This document shows positions 57,973-64,000 of a stretch of DNA of 64,000 bases, piece after piece. Made by a program: the position numbers and the translations under genes. Every line of letters begins with the position of its first letter. The first letter of the stretch is position 1. The notes below the pieces were generated by a model. That model saw only the letters and a program-made list of their open reading frames with translations. It searched no databases and was not told the origin of the DNA. The stretch is from Aotearoamyces nothofagi (Eukaryota > Ascomycota > Leotiomycetes > Leotiales > Tympanidaceae), in the NCBI GenBank assembly GCA_015345905.1, contig JADDTR010000019.1, forward strand, positions 248,001 through 312,000, read 5' to 3'.

Positions 57973-58844
57973 ATGACATCAAGAGAATTCCCTCCCAAGG
58001 CGGTCCGAGCGATTGTGACCGAGGTCTCTGAGCTCCTTCAGGAACGCAAGGAGACAGTATCAGTGGCCGAAACGGTAAGTGATCTTGGTTTGGCAACCAT
58101 AGTCGGCAAACCTTGCTTCTGCTTGCTGTTATCCTGCTTGCCGTTATCATGCTTGCCGGGTATTTTGATAACGTTTTTGCGACTTAGCTAATGCTCATGA
58201 ATGTAGGCAGCCGGAGGGATCATATCGGCATCTTTGCTGAGCACACCAGGTGCGAGCGGTTTTTACAAGGGTGGTCTGACAGTAGGTTATTGCCCTTTGA
58301 AAAAGAAACTACCTTTGAAAGGTACCTGATGATATGACTTGCAGCTCTACACACTGCCATCACGTGTTCAATTTGGTAAGGATACCCTTTCTATGTTTGC
58401 ATATTTTCAACTGTGCCTTATTTGCCAGAGGCCAGACGTATAAATTGGCATCTAGTGGCTAATTGCAGCTGCTACAGGGGGATGGACGGAAGAAGACTTT
58501 AAAGATTACAACGGGCCGACAACGAAGATTGTCTCTGGCCTTGCCGAAAATGTCAGGGGAAAGCTTGGCAGCACATATACAATATGTGAATCTGGTACAG
58601 CAGGGCCAAACGGTGGGCCAACGCAAAACCGTACCCCGTGAGATTCGCCAGTTATCCTATAGTCTGGGCAGCACTAATTTGGTATAGCGGATATGTCGCA
58701 CTGGCCATTGCAACAGAAAAAGGAACCTATACCAGAGAGCTATCCACGGGTTTAGGCCCGGATAGGGAGAAGAATATGATCGCGTTTGCTGTAGAGGCGT
58801 TGACCCTATTGAGGGATGTGCTGAAGGGGACCGCGAAACTCTGA
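57973..58844 (+). CDS. CinA C-terminal domain-like protein (PncC family), probably peroxisomal
   Basis: A stand-alone relative of the bacterial CinA C-terminal domain, which in bacteria deamidates nicotinamide mononucleotide. Exons are 57973..58074, 58207..58281, 58345..58375, 58469..58637 and 58688..58844 (177 aa, close to the size of bacterial PncC). Family motifs are AAGGIISASLLSTPGASGFYKGG, ESGTAGPNGG and PGYVALAIATEKG followed by a C-terminal helix. Two positions differ from active bacterial enzymes: the nucleophile-bearing AESCTGG reads AETAAGG, and the Lys-bearing NEAK stretch reads LPSR. This implies loss or change of amidase activity; alignment was by eye. The protein ends in Ala-Lys-Leu, a recognised type 1 peroxisomal targeting signal. 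Five exons argue against recent bacterial transfer. Confidence 0.85.
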
Positions 58845-59097
58845 TATATCTATTGATTGATATCCTGCTTTTGAGCATTAATATAACATTACCAATAGCC
58901 AGTATAAATGGTTTCATTGATCTATGTAGATATCATCCAAGGGTTGACAAAGTGTCCTATTGCCATGTGTTTTGGTTTATCTGGACTGATATTTGAAACA
59001 TTTGGTATTATATAGATATCTCGATAAAAAGGGCACCAACAAAAGTTCCAGTGGATCGATATGAAAGCTGGAACTCCAAGACAGTCATTTTCCTACT

Positions 59098-61654
59098 TTA
59101 TTCTCCAACGGTCCCAGACTTCTGAGTAGCTTGCATTTCACCTTTAGCAGGTGGCGTGTCGACACCCTCACTCTTTTCAGTAACCTCAGTGACATCAACA
59201 CCATGGCCATGATACACTCTCGGATGTTTCTTGCTAGTGATATCGAGAAACATTGCCTTGAAGGTATGCGCCATAGATAAGCGGCCTTCCCATAATGGAT
59301 ATACGCCGACACATAATAGTGAGCAGAAGAGCCAAAGAATGCCAACGACAACCCAACCAGTGAAGAATTTTTTGCTAAAGATGTAGGAGCTTCCGTACAT
59401 AGGCATAGGCCAAAGTATAAGGAGCGAAAGAGTTAGGATGACTGTGATAGTCTTCGCGATCAATGAAGCGCGAAGAAGCTTGCGCTGCTCTTCCACCATC
59501 TCGACTTCGCTGGTATTAGTCTCTCCGGGAACAAGCTCAAGGTCAACGCCAGCTTCTTCCGCTAAATCATGGTCGTCACCCCTGCGGATAGCGTTCATAG
59601 TAGCCCAGTCGTAATTATCTAAGAAATAGTCAGTATACTAAGCATTCAAGCAGCATATCCCGAGGCTTACCAGCGCCGAAAACGAATGTGAGGATGGGGA
59701 TAAAGATACATGGCGACAGCAATGCGACCACGTTCCCTGCCAGCATGGGATTGTTTGCACCAATGCCGTCCACAGTTAAGTTACCGCTCTCCTTCTTCGC
59801 AGTCACGAGCCAAGCAATCAGGGAGCAAGCAAGGCCGAGGGGTGGGCTCAGCGTCGCAGCCCAGAAATTTTGCTTTTTCCACATGAGCGTGAGAGTTGCT
59901 GGAAGAACAGCAGATGAAATAATAACACCCATCATCAGGTATAGGAAGCCCATTGAAATACCGGCGTAGTAAAGGCCCGTTGAGAAGGCTGCCATTACGA
60001 GTCCAAAGGCAACGACCATCACATGGGACATGTAGATAAGACCTATAGTATTCAAGTTGGCGTCAGTAAACATCCCGAGAGCTACGTTGAATGGAAGTCC
60101 GATTCAAAGAATTGATAGACTTACGTCTTCCACTGGCATCTGGCTTGATGTATGTCTGGTAGATATCATAGGTAAAGATGGACGAAACTGCAATCAGCTC
60201 CGAGGAGGTTGCTGAAGTCACAGCCATAAAAATAATCAAAAGAGCACAGACTGCACCACCACTACCAAGTAGAGCAACAGCAGCAAATGGCAAGACCAAA
60301 CCCGCAGAAACATCTGCAGCGTCCATACGATTAGGATAGGTTGGAAAAGATGGATTTCCTTCAAGGGCAAGTGCAGCAAGTCCCATAGTCGTCGCACATA
60401 GCCACGGGATGGCAAACCAAGAAAGCCCTCCCATGATCTTAATACTGTTAGCATAATCCTAATACCATTTTGTGGAAGTGACAAATCAACTAAGAGCTCC
60501 TACTAGCGATCGACGAGAGCTTTTGTATCCTTCAAGAAATCCGAGAGGAATCAAGTAAAAAACTTACATAGCCTGGAAGGGCATGCACTGGGGATGCCGC
60601 AATTGCCTTGTTATAATATCCATTGTCACAGAAGACGGTTCCGAAGTTACCAACGATGTTGATAACGAAGAAGATTGCCCCCTCTTGAGATCGCATTGTA
60701 AGATAACTCCCACCGGCGTTTCCATCGACAGGATGATCGGCTGCTGCTTTAACTAGAAGATCAAAGACTGCGCTGGGAGAGCCAAGCGTAGCGCTGGTTG
60801 CATACGCAGTAAAGGCGAAGATTAGAATAATAATCAGCAACATCAGGGTATGGACATAATCGGTCAAGAATGTGGCTTTGATACCCCCGAACATTGTATA
60901 GATGATAACGCCCAATGGAAGCAAGAAACAAGCAGCAGGTGTAGGAACGCCCGTAAGAGCCGTGAATGCAGCAGATCCACCTGTCAAGAGCATAGCGGTG
61001 ACGAGGATATTGGTCATAAGGCCGAAGACTGCAAACACCAAGTGAGTGGCCATGCCATACCGCGCTTTAATGACTTCCAGGAACGTCTTTGCAGACCATG
61101 TCAGCCAACTGTCTAGAAAGAGCCTTTTGGGGAGATATGTTCATGCCGCCCAAAAATTAAGATGATGTGAAAGCATCATCTTGGTAGAGTGGATAAGAGC
61201 GCTCGTCGTCAAGTAGCCAAAGAAGGACGGGCTAGGCAGTAGAAAACATACATGGGCATTTGGAGCACGGCGCTTCAGTTCAATTGCGATGGAAGCAAAG
61301 AGTAGAATCTGCACTGTAGCACCACTGGCATACCAGAACGGGCCCGAAACGCCATATCTGTATGCGACACTGGAGCTCTGAAGCAATGTGGCTGCCCACG
61401 TCCACGAGGAGACGACGGCAGAAGCGACCAAGCCGGACTTGACGGTACGTCCAGCAGTACTGAACATTTCCGAGGTCTGCAGCTCATGATTGTAGCGTTT
61501 AAGGATCCATGTAACCAGAACCTATATTGTTACGTTAGAATGGAGGAAGGCCTCTCGCGACAGACAAACTCGCCATTCCCAGGGCGAATAAGGAGCCAAG
61601 GCCGAGGATAATACCATATCCCCAGGCTGTGCTCAATGGAGGGGGGACAGCCAT
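59098..61654 (-). CDS. dur3: Urea/polyamine active transporter, sodium:solute-symporter family (Dur3)
   Basis: High-affinity proton-coupled urea permease of the plasma membrane. Exons in coding order are 61654..61562, 61521..61252, 61086..60568, 60437..60125, 60042..59671 and 59618..59098 (695 aa, typical). Dur3 landmarks are [83 protein letters not shown], the [22 protein letters not shown] motif, and [11 protein letters not shown] before the last helices. About 14-15 hydrophobic segments are expected and visible. The first intron's donor is weak (TCT|GTCGCG), so the exact junction around residue 31 is unsure. The C-terminal tail (about 80 residues) is charged. The upstream region holds a GATA-element pair, as expected for nitrogen-catabolite control by an AreA/NIT2-type factor. 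Confidence 0.95.
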
Positions 61655-62809
61655 AATGAATAAGGTATATCTCGAGACAATCGCGTAACAGTAAGCATGC
61701 GTGTATATTGCTATTATTGAGTACCCGACGGTTCACAGTCGAAGGTTGGCAGCCAACCTGTAGAAAGAGGCTTTGACGGGTGACTGGTGACGAGGGACAT
61801 CGAGGCCAATATATACCTACCAGCAGGGCCCTTGTGAGGTAAATAGAGATCGACCTGCGCACCAGAGGCTCCAGCAGAGCCAGGTGCTTGAATGCAGGCT
61901 CTGGACTTCGGACGCCGAGTTCTCGGTATCAACAAGGGGAGATAATGCCAGTAACTGATAGAGATAGATCTTACTGGCTCTCCGCAGCTACCTCGCCCAT
62001 AGATAAGGCAAGCTGGGCCTCCACATATCCTTACTGGAGTAGAGGTATGCAGAAGCGGCACTTGAGGGAGGCCGGGCTTGTATACCCACCACCGTGGGCT
62101 GTGCGGTGCGGGCTGTACAGGCCGTTTGGATGCAGGATCAGTGCCAATGCTACCTGCCTTATCTTACAGGCGACGTCGTGCCCCGAGGGACATGGACAAT
62201 GGCCACAGAGGACACAGACGGTGACGGAGTACTGCAGGAGGACTGCGTAGGACACCCCTGCGCATGCAACAGTGCCATCATACCTGTACTGTAATGTAGC
62301 GACTCCCGCACATCGGCGGTATCTATCACTCTGCTGTATGTAGATGCGTTGCGATAAGCAACAAGCGATAAGCAACATCTCGTAATATTATTATTGAACA
62401 TGATTCCTGATACAGTGAGTGCGTCGGATAAGGCAAAATTAACCGATTGAATGGCCTCAACTGATATAACGGAGTCTTCTGCCCGATTTACGCCACAAGA
62501 TCGGATGGCCTACGATCCTTCGATAACCTAAAAGCCACCACCAAAAGGAAATCTTGCCAAGGCGTAGGTAGAGCATTCATTCGGCCGGAATTACTGTCGG
62601 AACTTTTGATTCTGTCAAAGTTCATTCAATGCTAGATATACCAGTCGAGTCCTTTCCATAATCCAGAATCCAGAAACGCCATGCATGCGTATCCCCCCAT
62701 TACTATTAGGTACACCCTCCTCTCAGGCTCACAGTCCCCGCGTTGTATGTATCCATCAGCACCAGCCTAGCTCCCCTGCCATCACTGACGCTGAAATCAA
62801 ATCACCTCT
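61655..62809. other. 1.15-kb upstream region of Dur3
   Basis: The Dur3 promoter lies here, followed by the 3' end of the zinc-ribbon gene; both are on the minus strand. It contains HGATAR motifs at 61940, 61956, 61963, 62001, 62323 (minus), 62352 and 62366. Seven in 1.15 kb is only about twice chance, but the last two form a direct repeat. Confidence 0.55.
62352..62379. promoter_or_regulatory. Tandem GATA-factor sites upstream of Dur3
   Basis: A 14-bp direct repeat GCGATAAGCAACAA/GCGATAAGCAACAT contains two CGATAAG cores in the same orientation. Each matches HGATAR, the AreA/NIT2 recognition core. Binding is inferred from the gene's known control in other fungi. Confidence 0.5.
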
Positions 62810-63410
62810 TTATCTATATTCCATTGTCTGGCTCGTTTTCTGACCCGGTGCCACTCCTGCTCCTCCACCTCCACCTCCACCTCCCCATCCTTGCGGTGGA
62901 GTAGGGGCACTAGGATTCTGTGGTTGTAACTCGTTTCCAGCGCCTGGGTGTTGTGCCATTACATCTTGCCGGTTCCTATAAAGTTATGAGTAAGCATTTC
63001 GTTCATGTCTTCAGGCATTGGAGAGTGGTGCCAGAGGTCGTACTCAAGAGGTTGTGCGAATTTACAGATAGTACAGACGACGTCGTTATAAGCATGAAAC
63101 GAGAGCGGGAGAACTGGAACGAAGCAGAAGGTGAACCAGTTCCACCGTTTCATGACATGCGCAGAGTAGTTTCCCTGATACTGTTAGTTTCTTGTTGGTT
63201 GATTGCTTTATGGGTGTTCCGTACGCAGTTGTGGCATTGACATGTGACACCTTCATAGCCTTTGAGATAATCCGAGAACTCATGTTGGCCACACGTAACT
63301 ATCACATTAGCTGCATTTCTAGTATGATATATTGTCGAACATACAGACGCTAAATATGAAGGTCAGCTGTGGCCAGTAAAGGCATATAGAATTCAGACAT
63401 ACAAGCACAT
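62810..63410 (-). CDS. Small zinc-ribbon protein (zinc_ribbon_15-like)
   Basis: A 127-aa protein assembled from five exons in coding order: 63410..63403, 63349..63345 (5 nt), 63298..63225, 63174..63044 and 62975..62810. The assembly gives MCFVFTCGQHEFSDYLKGYEG, then VTCQCHNCGN at residues 22-31, a hydrophobic aromatic segment VMKRWNWFTFCFVPVLPLSF and VVCTICKFAQPLE. The C-x2-C pairs (C26/C29 and C63/C66) and the WFT-F-F-P-P-S-F middle are typical of the fungal zinc-ribbon family whose members begin MCFF. The tail is Gln/Pro/Gly-rich with a glycine run. Each intron is 46-68 nt with consensus borders. No shorter splicing scheme restores both N-terminal MCF and CGQHE. Function is unknown; a small zinc-binding protein with a membrane-associated hydrophobic loop is possible. 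Confidence 0.8.
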
Positions 63411-63581
63411 CTTGCCGGGTTGAGCGGACGTTGACCAAAGTTCCAATTCACAGCCAGATGAATCGAAGAGTACTCAGAGGTGACTCGAAAGGTCAATTGG
63501 AAATGGATCGAATGAAAGGACGCAAATGTTTATTGCGTTGCCATCAGGTCAGTAAGGCACCTTTATGATGTAGGTTCAAGA

Positions 63582-63986
63582 TCATACAATGCGCGTCAAG
63601 TTTACAGTGTGATCGTGGCAACTCGTGGCTATGCTCTTGGCGTATCGTACAGGAAGAGCCGACACAGCGTAACTTTCCGCTTGCGGCTTTCCGGGGAAGT
63701 AGACAATGTACGGCGGCCGAAAAAGGGCGGGGCACGCAATTCGCGAGGCACAAAATAAAATTCTGGCGAAGCTCTCAGACTTCTTTTCTTCTTCAAGCGT
63801 CGTCCTCATCAACGCTGCGTTTCTATGCTACAAACAGATACCTGCGCGAGCTTCGTATCAGATCTTTGATCTTACATTTGCATATGAGAAATTCGGAGTA
63901 ATCTTCAAAACCACCTCACTCCCTTCTTCGGAGGGTGATAGGTCTGCCGGTGACGGCCTGGCGTGTCTCACGTCTGCAATTGGCAT
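63582..63986 (-). CDS. Probable small protein, unknown function
   Basis: A two-exon model in coding order, 63986..63876 and 63827..63582 (118 aa), with a 48-nt intron (GTAAGA...TTTGTAG). It reads MPIADVRHARPSPADLSPSE, then GSEVVLKITPNFSYAN-HRNAALMRTTLEEEKKSESFAR, and ILFCASRIACPALFRPPYIVYFPGKP. The continuous frame with a good donor and codon-like composition, and the balanced amino-acid content, suggest a real gene. I do not recognise the family, and an acceptor at 63842 would cause an early stop. It lies upstream of, and on the same strand as, the zinc-ribbon gene. A start upstream of the window is possible. Confidence 0.45.
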
Positions 63987-64000
63987 CAGAAAAGCAGGGC

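Noticed and set aside
1-64000. Biosynthetic gene cluster, transposon, virus-like element, CRISPR array or rRNA
   Set aside because: Genes have unrelated housekeeping roles; no transposase, reverse transcriptase, integrase, spaced repeat array or rRNA-like stretch was seen on either strand.

Overview
The window is nuclear DNA of a filamentous ascomycete (Pezizomycotina; Leotiomycetes is my best guess from the feel of the proteins, not from any search). The support is many short GT-AG introns (about 44-120 nt, with CTAAC/CTGAC-like branch points and pyrimidine-poor acceptors), a Zn(II)2Cys6 regulator, a SHREC-type Clr2 silencing factor, a Dur3 urea permease, a xylose reductase, and conserved but uncharacterised proteins of the ascomycete type. 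I resolved about 24 protein genes. Most are multi-exon, and I rebuilt their exon joins by hand so that the reading frame is kept across every join.

Layout. 1-6.5 kb: the 5' part of a DNAJC11-like J protein (minus), a divergent Zn2Cys6 transcription factor (plus), and an unknown protein (minus). 6.5-8.9 kb: gene-free, with striking heptamer and hexamer repeats. 8.9-17.5 kb: a 2-oxoglutarate/Fe(II) oxygenase, FRG1, an SRA/YDG-domain protein, ribosomal protein eL20 and a CSN12/PCI protein. 18.4-24.6 kb: a BTB/POZ protein, a BEM46/ABHD13-type hydrolase, the PP1 regulator SDS22 and a D-xylose reductase. 26.6-31.1 kb: a type II membrane glycoprotein and a peroxisomal ABCD half-transporter. 31.1-33.8 kb: a repeat-rich gap. 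33.8-45.6 kb: a Psr1/2-type phosphatase, Sec61-beta, Clr2, and a large sterol-glucosyltransferase-like protein carrying a C-terminal array of ubiquitin-interacting-like motifs. 45.6-48.6 kb: an AT-rich gap. 48.6-61.7 kb: a 901-aa unknown protein with a C-terminal Cys cluster, a four-helix membrane protein, an RMD1/RMD8 (DUF155) protein, a 288-aa unknown, a CinA-like protein and the Dur3 urea transporter. 62.8-64.0 kb: a small zinc-ribbon protein and a probable 118-aa unknown.

The genes do not form one pathway or a biosynthetic cluster. They are mostly housekeeping genes (translation, ER translocation, PP1 control, chromatin, peroxisome, nitrogen uptake) in head-to-head and tail-to-tail pairs. 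I saw no transposon coding region, virus-like element, CRISPR array, rRNA or tRNA that I can support.

The most interesting points are small. Two extremely short exons appear (4 nt in eL20, 5 nt in the zinc-ribbon gene). A CinA-like protein lacks the expected amidase residues and ends in a peroxisomal AKL signal. A glycosyltransferase is fused to six ubiquitin-interacting-like motifs. An SRA reader has no RING or PHD domain. A tandem GATA pair lies upstream of the urea permease.
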